From Nanobdellota archaeon (GTDB lineage Archaea; Nanobdellota; Nanobdellia; Woesearchaeales; BS150m-G63), in NCBI GenBank assembly GCA_023137655.1, contig JAGLOT010000040.1, forward strand, positions 1 to 6,240: a stretch of DNA of 6,240 bases. Direction: 5' to 3'. The notes under the pieces are model-generated. The model saw nothing but the letters and a program-made list of their open reading frames with translations, did no database searches and was not told the DNA's origin. This document shows, piece by piece, positions 1-5,360 of the stretch (the stretch's first letter is position 1; each line of letters starts with the position of its first letter). A program made the translations under genes and the position numbers.

Positions 1-749
1 GAAGTGCCATTATAATATTTAGAAATAATACTTTTCTGAGCCATAATCTCGAGGTTCCTACTTAAAGAACTTTTAGGAATACTAGTTAAATACTTTAATT
101 GTGTTTGGGAAGCTTCGCCTTTCTTTTCTATTAATGCATCTATGATTTTTAGTTGATTCTCATTTAAAGTTAACCTTACAGTTTTCAATTTTTCTTGATT
201 AAGAATTTTGTTGTTTTGTATATTCTTTTTAGCAATGTATTTTACTAAAAGTAATGTAAAGAATATCAGTAAGGATAATAATATAAAAAATCCAACATAA
301 GCTATAATTGTACCATAAGATTTAATAGGGCTCCTTGTTCTTTGGTAAGAATATTCTATTTCAATATCAAAAGATTCATTTTGTCCTGAAAAGGTTAATA
401 AGTGTTTATTGTTGTCAACTGACATAAAGACTTTTGAATCAGTATTAATATTATGAATATCTGAGCCAGAAGGCAAATAAACTTTAATCATGTAAGCCTT
501 CATGATTTCATCTGTGCTGTATGAAAAAAACCAAGGACCATCTTTTTTTGTTAATTCATCTGTATAACCATTTATTATATTATCTTCAGGTTTAATTTCT
601 GATAGAACATCTATGTTTGTTTCTCCTTCTACAAGGGCAAAACCAGATGTGTCAAGCGTGATTTTTTCATTAATGAATGTATTTGCTTCTGCTGTTGAAA
701 TTAATAGAATCAATACAAGAAATCCTAAAATTAATGGTTTATACCCCAT
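1..749 (-). CDS. Membrane-anchored winged-helix transcriptional regulator (C-terminus cut by window edge)
   Basis: An open frame of 249 codons runs from ATG at 749 leftwards off the window. Residues 1-22 look like a signal peptide (a hydrophobic run ending in AEA, cleavage before N23). Residues 23-145 form a beta-rich external domain. Residues 147-170 are one membrane span, followed by K/R/N-rich residues (KYIAKKN). Residues 193-249 read as a MarR/IclR-type winged helix (LTLNENQLKIIDALIEKKG, then the recognition-helix region TSIPKSSLSRNLEIM). This order of signal peptide, external domain, span and cytoplasmic winged helix is common among archaeal membrane-associated regulators, so it probably senses something outside and binds DNA inside. 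The start is fixed by a TATA-like box 23-30 bases upstream, giving a leaderless mRNA. The end of the winged helix lies outside the window. The target is unknown; the palindrome at 817-841, upstream of its own promoter, is a candidate operator (inference). Confidence 0.8.
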   Translation of the reverse strand, partial: MGYKPLILGFLVLILLISTAEANTFINEKITLDTSGFALVEGETNIDVLSEIKPEDNIINGYTDELTKKDGPWFFSYSTDEIMKAYMIKVYLPSGSDIHNINTDSKVFMSVDNNKHLLTFSGQNESFDIEIEYSYQRTRSPIKSYGTIIAYVGFFILLSLLIFFTLLLVKYIAKKNIQNNKILNQEKLKTVRLTLNENQLKIIDALIEKKGEASQTQLKYLTSIPKSSLSRNLEIMAQKSIISKYYNGT

Positions 750-771
750 AATGGGTTGATAATGAGTGAAT

Positions 772-779
772 GTTTAAAA
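772..779 (-). promoter_or_regulatory. TATA-like box of the membrane-anchored regulator
   Basis: On the minus strand TTTTAAAC, preceded by A-rich bases resembling a BRE (ACTAAAAAC), lies 23-30 bases before the ATG at 749. That is the archaeal TATA-box distance for transcription starting at the start codon. No Shine-Dalgarno sequence is seen. Confidence 0.6.
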
Positions 780-809
780 GTTTTTAGTAAAGAATGAAAA
801 AGAAACGCC

Positions 810-844
810 ACGACCCGGATTTAGACAAATTGTCCAAATCCTTA
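810..844. repeat. 35-bp repeat with 25-bp palindromic core, copy 1
   Basis: The plus strand reads ACGACCC and then a 25-bp dyad at 817-841: left arm GGATTTAGACAA, central A, right arm TTGTCCAAATCC. Eleven of twelve arm positions pair; the exception is A823 against C835. The copy at 2672-2706 matches 33 of 35 positions in the same orientation. It lies upstream of the promoter of the regulator gene at 749. It could be an operator for a dimeric DNA-binding protein, a site-specific recombination site, or a structured RNA element; the sequence alone does not decide. Confidence 0.8.
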
Positions 845-860
845 GAATAATTGGAATAAT

Positions 861-879
861 AGAAAAAAAGAAAAATAAA
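861..879 (-). terminator. T-rich terminator candidate for the lipoprotein gene
   Basis: Read on the minus strand this is a T-rich tract (runs of 5 and 7 T within 19 bases) starting about 33 bases after the lipoprotein stop codon. Archaeal transcription commonly ends at oligo-T tracts without a hairpin. The background is AT-rich, so the call is tentative. Confidence 0.35.
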
Positions 880-911
880 TGAGGTTAGTACATAAGGTTT
901 TATTTTATTTA

Positions 912-1946
912 TTAAGATTCCCTTATCTGACAATCCCCATAAAGATAAAAATCATCTCCAATCTTTGCTTCAAATGAATTAGATTCTAAATCAGTAAATT
1001 TTACATTGAGAATCCCATAATCACTACTTGAAGCCATATAAGGATTTATTTGTTCCCAAGATAATTTAACCCCATAACCATCCCATGTATCAAAATATTG
1101 CAATCTATCATTTCCTTTTAAATCAAAAGACATACTATGAATTAATTCTCCTTTTTCATAATCTCCCCATTCTCCTGTTTTAACCATTTCATATACTTTA
1201 GTTTCGACTACACCCTCTAGTGGAACTATTGTACCATCAGAAGATTTAGGTTCTATATAATATATTATTCCATCATCTTCTGCATCAGCATCCCAATTAT
1301 CAGAATATCCACAACTTAAATCTAAATGAGTTACTTCTTTTGCCATTGCTTCAGCTATATCCTGAGCATCACTTTGAGAACCCCCAAATAGGTCTTCTGC
1401 AACAGATTCTGGAAATAATTCGGGAATTGATTCATCGTACATAATATGTGATAATTCCCAAAAAGCATCCATATAAGGATTATTTTCCAAACCTTTTTCT
1501 TCAGATTCATAAACATCCTTAATTGCCTTATTAGGTATATTCATTGTACCTATAATTTGATTTTCATCGTTTAAATAGTTAATTTTTAAATTATCAAAAT
1601 TTGTTGTTACCTCATATGTCCTTAGACTAATCCCTAGAGTAAACATACTCAATATAAATTTAGACATAGATTCTGGATGGATAACAAAATCCATTTGAAT
1701 ATCAGAACTTTCTTTAGATATTTCAACATTTGTAAAAAAAGTTGTATTTTCATCATTTAAATTATTAAAGTCCGTTTCTAGCTTATTTATATCAGAAGAA
1801 AAAGTATCTTTAACTTTATCAAGAATATTTTTCTCTTCTTTTATTCCACTTTGTGTATTTTCACCAGATTGTGAAATACTTTGTGTAGAACACCCTACTA
1901 AAAACATAATTAAAAATAAAAAAACTATTATTTTGATTTTTTTCAT
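912..1946 (-). CDS. Lipoprotein of unknown function with beta-rich C-terminal domain
   Basis: The product is 344 residues. Residues 1-18 are a lipoprotein signal (KK start, hydrophobic core) with lipobox LVGC and the lipidated cysteine at 19, so the mature protein should be tethered to the outside of the membrane. A short S/T/Q/G/N-rich linker (20-37) follows. The body is acidic and has no membrane spans. Roughly residues 240-335 read as alternating strands, starting near GTIVPLEGVVETKVYEM and including SMSFDLKGNDRLQYF and YGILNVKFTDL, which suggests a beta-sandwich of an adhesion or ligand-binding kind. No catalytic motif is seen and no family is recognised. It lies 72 bases downstream of the nuclease-like gene on the same strand but has its own promoter candidate. 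With that gene it makes up the two-gene segment flanked by the palindromic repeats. The CDS is firm; the function is unknown. Confidence 0.85.
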   Translation of the reverse strand: MKKIKIIVFLFLIMFLVGCSTQSISQSGENTQSGIKEEKNILDKVKDTFSSDINKLETDFNNLNDENTTFFTNVEISKESSDIQMDFVIHPESMSKFILSMFTLGISLRTYEVTTNFDNLKINYLNDENQIIGTMNIPNKAIKDVYESEEKGLENNPYMDAFWELSHIMYDESIPELFPESVAEDLFGGSQSDAQDIAEAMAKEVTHLDLSCGYSDNWDADAEDDGIIYYIEPKSSDGTIVPLEGVVETKVYEMVKTGEWGDYEKGELIHSMSFDLKGNDRLQYFDTWDGYGVKLSWEQINPYMASSSDYGILNVKFTDLESNSFEAKIGDDFYLYGDCQIRES

Positions 1947-1967
1947 TTATATTGCCCCTCAATATAG

Positions 1968-1975
1968 TTATTAAA
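1968..1975 (-). promoter_or_regulatory. TATA-like box of the lipoprotein gene
   Basis: Minus-strand TTTAATAA lies 22-29 bases before the ATG at 1946, consistent with a leaderless start. This gene also has a purine run, GAGGGG, about ten bases before the ATG that could act weakly as a Shine-Dalgarno site if the gene is co-transcribed with 2019-2579. The promoter call is therefore less certain than at the other genes. Confidence 0.45.
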
Positions 1976-2018
1976 TACGTTAATATTATTATTTATTTAA
2001 ATCTTATCTTTAATTTAA

Positions 2019-2579
2019 TTAATCTTTGATATTTTTGAAATCTTTGACATCCCAACAGATTATGTGACAGAAATTCTTAGATGTTTGGAATGTCCGTATA
2101 ACATTAGGATTTTTATTAGCCCATTTAGAAACAACCCCTACAATTTGGTTTGTTGTTAATCTGACTCTTGGTTGTGGTTTTGAGAATTTGTCTGAAATTT
2201 TTTCTTCTTGAGAAAATAAAATCATAACAAACCATGCCTTTGATTTTTTAGAAACATTAAATAATTTATGAATATCATGTTTAAATGGAGCTTCACCAAT
2301 AAATTTTGAATAATTCCAATAGTTAGAATGGGGATATTCCCAAACTGGTTTAAGTTCAATCCAAGTATTTACATTTAAACAATCTTTTTCTGTTATAACC
2401 ACATCACATTCCTCTTTAGGGTTAAGAGGAAACGGATATTCCATAAATACCTTTAAACCTTCATCAATTAAAACATCTGCACAATGAATTTGAAATTCTT
2501 TTTCAGAAAAATTGTTGATATCTTTATCAATACTTTTTAATTTCTTCTTGATTCTTTGAGTATAATTATCTAAATCCAT
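2019..2579 (-). CDS. Stand-alone PD-(D/E)XK nuclease-like protein
   Basis: The product is 186 residues, soluble, with no signal peptide. The order of motifs matches the PD-(D/E)XK nuclease fold: an N-terminal acidic helix (FSEKEFQIHCADVLIDEG, residues 24-41), a strand with an aspartate (ECDVVI, D59), then WIELKP with E75 and K77 forming the ExK pair fifteen residues later. FKHDIHKLFNVSKKSKAWFV (99-118) follows, resembling the aspartate/lysine helix and next strand of several restriction-type and recombination nucleases. The likely role is metal-dependent DNA or RNA cleavage in the cytoplasm (inference from the fold). No methylase, helicase or specificity subunit adjoins it, so a classical restriction-modification unit is not shown. 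ATG at 2579 is supported by a TATA-like box 22-29 bases upstream. The named family is not recognised. Confidence 0.8.
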   Translation of the reverse strand: MDLDNYTQRIKKKLKSIDKDINNFSEKEFQIHCADVLIDEGLKVFMEYPFPLNPKEECDVVITEKDCLNVNTWIELKPVWEYPHSNYWNYSKFIGEAPFKHDIHKLFNVSKKSKAWFVMILFSQEEKISDKFSKPQPRVRLTTNQIVGVVSKWANKNPNVIRTFQTSKNFCHIICWDVKDFKNIKD

Positions 2580-2600
2580 TTATGAAAAAAAGAAGTTTTA

Positions 2601-2608
2601 GTATAAAA
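2601..2608 (-). promoter_or_regulatory. TATA-like box of the PD-(D/E)XK gene
   Basis: Minus-strand TTTTATAC lies 22-29 bases before the ATG at 2579, at leaderless distance, with purine-rich sequence (GAAGAATAG) just upstream in the BRE position. Confidence 0.55.
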
Positions 2609-2671
2609 AACTATTCTTCAATTTACCTAAATATATTAATTTCTATGAATTTTGAGAAAAAGTAAATATCT

Positions 2672-2706
2672 ACGACCCGGATTAAGACAAATTGTTCAAA
2701 TCCTTA
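2672..2706. repeat. 35-bp repeat with palindromic core, copy 2
   Basis: This is the second copy of the repeat at 810-844, in the same orientation, exactly 1862 bases away. It matches at 33 of 35 positions (T to A at 2684, C to T at 2696). The 25-bp core is at 2679-2703 (left arm GGATTAAGACAA, right arm TTGTTCAAATCC). The change at 2684 adds one unpaired position and that at 2696 leaves a G-T pair. It lies between the divergent promoters of the PD-(D/E)XK gene and the small membrane protein gene, centred about 38 bases upstream of the latter's TATA box. Confidence 0.8.
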
Positions 2707-2724
2707 AAAATAAAAATAATAAAA

Positions 2725-2732
2725 TTTATATA
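2725..2732 (+). promoter_or_regulatory. Strong archaeal TATA box of the small membrane protein gene
   Basis: TTTATATA preceded by AAAA is close to the textbook archaeal BRE/TATA consensus. It sits 23-30 bases before ATG at 2755, predicting transcription from the start codon itself. It therefore decides the start of this gene. Confidence 0.75.
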
Positions 2733-2754
2733 TAAAAAGGGTATTTTAACTAAA

Positions 2755-3093
2755 ATGATTTATGTTACTTATTTATTCTTTATGTTTTTAATGTATTTAA
2801 TTCCTATTTCACAAAGTCATATGATTTTTAAAATATTTGAAGTATCAATTATTATTTGGTTATGTAGGTGTATGCTTAAATCGACAAATTTAAACATAGA
2901 TAAGCCACTAATATTTGGAATTTTAAGTATTTTAATAGGCTTATTGGTACCTTTTATGGGCATTATTCTTGGAATTGTTGTATTAATAATTAAAAAAATA
3001 AAGAAACAAAAAACTCTTTGTATAATCTTGGGTTGGTCAGGTATAAGCATATCTATTATTTCTTGGATAGTTGCATTTTTTATGCATATTTGA
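2755..3093 (+). CDS. Small integral membrane protein, about four spans (DUF4190-like pattern)
   Basis: The product is 112 residues, nearly all hydrophobic. Predicted spans lie near residues 2-18, 23-41, 50-78 and 87-112; a basic loop (KKIKKQK) falls between spans 3 and 4. The second half repeats the pattern of a glycine-containing hydrophobic pair (GILSILIGLLVPFMGIILGI, then IILGWSGISISII), which resembles small DUF4190-type membrane proteins; this is pattern resemblance only. The frame is open back to a TTG at 2692, but that start lies upstream of the TATA box and inside the palindromic repeat. ATG at 2755 is at the right distance from the TATA box and is preferred. The gene is divergent from the PD-(D/E)XK gene and convergent with 3134-4267, with only 40 bases and a T-rich stretch near 3130 between them. 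Function unknown. Confidence 0.7.
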   Translation: MIYVTYLFFMFLMYLIPISQSHMIFKIFEVSIIIWLCRCMLKSTNLNIDKPLIFGILSILIGLLVPFMGIILGIVVLIIKKIKKQKTLCIILGWSGISISIISWIVAFFMHI

Positions 3094-3133
3094 TTATTTA
3101 AATAATATAAATTTATAACAAATAAAATATTTT

Positions 3134-4267
3134 TTACTTATTAAGAATTATTTTATTATTCTCTATTAATTTAACGCTAGATACTACCGAGTCTGATTTC
3201 AGTGGTTCAAATATATCATTTGAAAAACTAATCTCTATATTTTTTTCTACACCATCTCCTCGGTATAATATTACAGAACCACCTTGATTATTTTTATGTC
3301 CAAACATACCCCATCCTTCTTTATTGGATATGGATGTAACTTCTGCTAAATTCATGCCTAAATTTAGTTCTTTATATAATTTTATATAAGGGTCCCTTTC
3401 TTTGTAAACTTTAAATATAATGGTTGCAATTAATATTAAGATTATTAAAGATAACATTAAATATTTTATATTTCTTTTTTTTCTATTCTTTTTATCTTCA
3501 CTCTTTTTTTTATTCCCCAAATATTTTTTTCTTTTTTTTTCTTTTAGATATTCATCATTTTTTTGACTTCCTAAACTTTTTAAAAATAATTTTCTTATTC
3601 TTGGATAAACTAGTAAAAATAGTATTAATCCAATAACTATCAACATTATTGATTCCCCTTTAGTCCAATGATTTATAAATGAAATGAAAATAAAGAAGAT
3701 TGCCCATAAAATATAATTTATTGATAGGAATATATTCACAAATTTATTTTGAGTCATATCCTCTACAAAAAACAAGATTACAAACCCAAAATAAACTAAC
3801 AAGACATATTTCAAAGGTAGGAATATTAAAAGAGGTAATACAAAAAGTAAGGATATGATAAACCACCAATAAAAAGGATGTCCTGATTCGGAAACATTAA
3901 TATGTTTAAATTTCTTTCGTTTGGAATAACTACCATAATTTTTGGTTTTATCTAATTTTTTCTCAATTATATGTGCAATATCTATAGCATTTTCATAACA
4001 AGTATCTGCTCTAAATGTTTTTCTTTTCCAACCTAATTCTCTTAAAACATAATATCTCTTTTTATCTATTATCTTTTGTTCTTCAGATTCATGATAAGGA
4101 CCATTAACCTCTATAACTAACATTTCATTAGGAAAAGCAAAATCTACAGTCATTTGAGAAATTTTATATTGTGGTTGAGGGTCGAGACCAATTTTTATCA
4201 TAGCCTCATACAATCTGTTTTCAGAAACATTCATACCATTATCAAGTTTAGTATCCCAAGCATCCAT
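3134..4267 (-). CDS. DUF559/Vsr-like nuclease domain fused to five membrane spans and a BamE-like tail
   Basis: The product is 377 residues. Residues 12-105 match the DUF559/Vsr endonuclease-like fold: E16 in SENRLYEAM, D42 in VDFAFP, E53 and N55 in VIEVNGPYH with H59, then DKKRYYVLRELGWKRKTF (69-86). These are the usual acidic metal-site positions with the following arginine-rich helix. Four hydrophobic spans follow, roughly 133-150, 152-169, 178-199 and 206-222. Next comes a very lysine-rich stretch (about 235-268), then a fifth span at 269-287. Residues 290-377 contain LYKELNLGMNLAEVTSISNK, like the 'GM-x-x-x-EV' start of BamE/SmpA-type small domains. By the positive-inside rule the nuclease and the lysine-rich segment face the cytoplasm and the tail is outside. 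ATG at 4267 is supported by a TATA-like box. It may be a membrane-attached nuclease guarding against incoming DNA (inference). All parts are in one uninterrupted frame. Confidence 0.8.
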   Translation of the reverse strand: MDAWDTKLDNGMNVSENRLYEAMIKIGLDPQPQYKISQMTVDFAFPNEMLVIEVNGPYHESEEQKIIDKKRYYVLRELGWKRKTFRADTCYENAIDIAHIIEKKLDKTKNYGSYSKRKKFKHINVSESGHPFYWWFIISLLFVLPLLIFLPLKYVLLVYFGFVILFFVEDMTQNKFVNIFLSINYILWAIFFIFISFINHWTKGESIMLIVIGLILFLLVYPRIRKLFLKSLGSQKNDEYLKEKKRKKYLGNKKKSEDKKNRKKRNIKYLMLSLIILILIATIIFKVYKERDPYIKLYKELNLGMNLAEVTSISNKEGWGMFGHKNNQGGSVILYRGDGVEKNIEISFSNDIFEPLKSDSVVSSVKLIENNKIILNK

Positions 4268-4289
4268 AAAATAGAAAAACCTTAGATAT

Positions 4290-4297
4290 TATAAAAA
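4290..4297 (-). promoter_or_regulatory. TATA-like box of the membrane nuclease gene
   Basis: Minus-strand TTTTTATA, preceded by TTAAA, lies 23-30 bases before ATG at 4267, at leaderless distance. It shares an 86-base divergent intergenic region with the promoter at 4323-4330. Confidence 0.6.
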
Positions 4298-4322
4298 TTT
4301 AACTGAAAATGTATTAAGGGTA

Positions 4323-4330
4323 TATTTATT
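4323..4330 (+). promoter_or_regulatory. TATA-like box of the split TIM-barrel gene
   Basis: TATTTATT within TATATTTATTAAC lies 24-31 bases before the ATG at 4354. Its position predicts transcription starting at about 4350-4354. This supports 4354, not 4464, as the original gene start. Confidence 0.55.
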
Positions 4331-4353
4331 AACTAATCAATCTGTTTGAGAAT

Positions 4354-4464
4354 ATGTCTATGTTAATCCCTATAAAGTATAGTATTAGAAATTATCCTCA
4401 AAATATCACTGCCAATATCCAAGAGATTGCAGCACATTTTGATAAATCTGAAATAACCCTAAAA
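4354..4464 (+). pseudogene. N-terminal piece of the TIM-barrel gene, out of frame with the rest
   Basis: From ATG at 4354 this frame encodes 37 residues starting MSMLIPIKYSIRNYPQNI and reaching DKSEITLK at the AAAA run (4461-4464). Unchanged, the frame continues to a stop at 4522-4524. The sequence looks like the first strand and helix of a TIM barrel. Switching frame by -1 at the A-run gives SEITLK followed directly by MDYSLHTEY, a natural second barrel strand. The promoter at 4323-4330 serves this start. The break could be a true mutation, programmed slippage, or a one-base error in the A-run. An alternative start at 4360 (second Met) is possible. Confidence 0.6.
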
Positions 4465-5228
4465 TGGATTATTCTTTACATACAGAATATTCTTTTGGGA
4501 AGCGTAAATTTAACACTGAATTGATTAAAGAATTTACTACACTATCTAATTCACATAAAAATTTTGTTCCAAAATTATGGTTTAATTCTACATGGGCTGA
4601 AGAATTTGCAAAATTTATAATTAAATTAGTAAATAAAAATAAATCACCTAGTATTATTGAAATACATCCCCCTTTTAATGATTATTGCACCTCAATTAAA
4701 GAATTTGTTAAAATATATGAAATTTTTGAAGAAATAATATTGGAAAAATTTCCAGATGTTAAAATCTTAATTGAACATAGGTCAGGAACTGTTTATAAGT
4801 GCGGAAAATTTTTAATTTCTACTTGTGAAGATTTATTAGAATTACACGCTTTAGTAATTGAAAAAAAATTAAAATTAAAGATGGTGGTTGATTTTCCACA
4901 AATATTTACAAGTTATAATATAAGTACAGGTAGATTTACTAAAGAAGTAATTAAAAAAATAATGAATCTAATCCATCCATTCAAAACATCAATTAGGAGC
5001 ATACATTTGTGGGGGAAAAGAAAATATGGAAATAGGCTTATCTCACATATGGGTGATTTAAATTCATATTTTTGTTCTGAAGAATTAAAGAATGTATTCT
5101 TAGAAGAAATGTTTAAATTATTAAATGAAGATACTCCATTATATTTTGTACCTGAAGTAAATAGTACTGATGAAGACCTTAAATCAATAATAAATGATTT
5201 AGAAAAAACAGGTTTTAAATTTATATGA
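4464..5228 (+). CDS. Endonuclease IV/xylose-isomerase-like TIM barrel protein (main part)
   Basis: The product is 254 residues from ATG at 4464, or about 291 when joined to the piece starting at 4354. Metal-site-like residues fall at strand ends in the order of the AP endonuclease 2/sugar isomerase superfamily: H6 (YSLHTEY), H68 (IIEIHPPF), E104 (ILIEHRSG), D143 (VVDFPQ), H181 (SIHLWG), H195 (ISHMGD) and E231 (PEVN). In endonuclease IV the fourth motif has a further histidine three residues after the aspartate; here Q146 stands there. The fold therefore looks catalytic, but the substrate (sugar, sugar phosphate or abasic DNA) cannot be told. There is no signal peptide, so it should be cytoplasmic. 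The ATG at 4464 has no good TATA box or ribosome site, which fits it being internal to a longer gene with a frame break. No neighbour suggests a pathway. Confidence 0.75.
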   Translation: MDYSLHTEYSFGKRKFNTELIKEFTTLSNSHKNFVPKLWFNSTWAEEFAKFIIKLVNKNKSPSIIEIHPPFNDYCTSIKEFVKIYEIFEEIILEKFPDVKILIEHRSGTVYKCGKFLISTCEDLLELHALVIEKKLKLKMVVDFPQIFTSYNISTGRFTKEVIKKIMNLIHPFKTSIRSIHLWGKRKYGNRLISHMGDLNSYFCSEELKNVFLEEMFKLLNEDTPLYFVPEVNSTDEDLKSIINDLEKTGFKFI

Positions 5229-5260
5229 TTACTTTTTGGATAATATTCAGATTTAAATCA

Positions 5261-5307
5261 GGTGATTGGTAGATGCGCGAGCGGGACTATTTACCCCTTT
5301 GGGTAAA
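5261..5307. other. G+C-rich segment with a strong hairpin, unassigned
   Basis: In an otherwise very AT-rich region, 5261-5303 contains 24 G or C among 43 bases. It ends in a perfect hairpin at 5290-5307: arms TTTACCC and GGGTAAA around loop CTTT. In AT-rich archaea, G+C-rich islets between genes often mark structured RNA. I could not fold it into a tRNA and saw no C/D-box pair. It may instead be a terminator-like structure after the TIM-barrel gene (about 60 bases beyond its stop) or a remnant of foreign DNA. From 5229 to 5360 nothing else is supported. Confidence 0.35.
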
Positions 5308-5360
5308 TCAAGAGTTTTATGTTTGATTTTATTTAATAAGGCCTGTAACTTTCTTTTTCT

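Noticed and set aside
810..844. tRNA fragment or attachment site: copy 2 carries GTTCAAATCC, like a tRNA T-loop, and the minus strand carries AATCCGGGTCGT
   Set aside because: The resemblance follows from the palindrome. No acceptor, D or anticodon arm can be built on either side of either copy.
1955..1960. GAGGGG on the minus strand before the lipoprotein ATG as a normal Shine-Dalgarno site
   Set aside because: It is the only such site in the window and is spaced a little far from the ATG; a TATA-like box at leaderless distance explains the start equally well, so it is noted with the gene and not listed as a feature.
2817..3050. Minus-strand open frame of 77 codons opposite the small membrane protein
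   Set aside because: It lies wholly opposite a gene with a strong promoter and hydrophobic spans, and has no promoter of its own; it is a shadow frame.
3424..3636. Plus-strand open frame of 70 codons rich in F, I and L
   Set aside because: It is the complement of the lysine-rich stretch and fifth span of the membrane nuclease; poly-A on one strand gives poly-F on the other.
5273..5326. Short plus-strand frame MRERDYLPLWVNQEFYV and a minus-strand stretch reading GVNSPARA, which recalls a motif of glutamate-1-semialdehyde aminotransferase
   Set aside because: Both readings come from the same G+C-rich segment, are very short and are bounded by stops. A single eight-residue match is not enough to call a gene.
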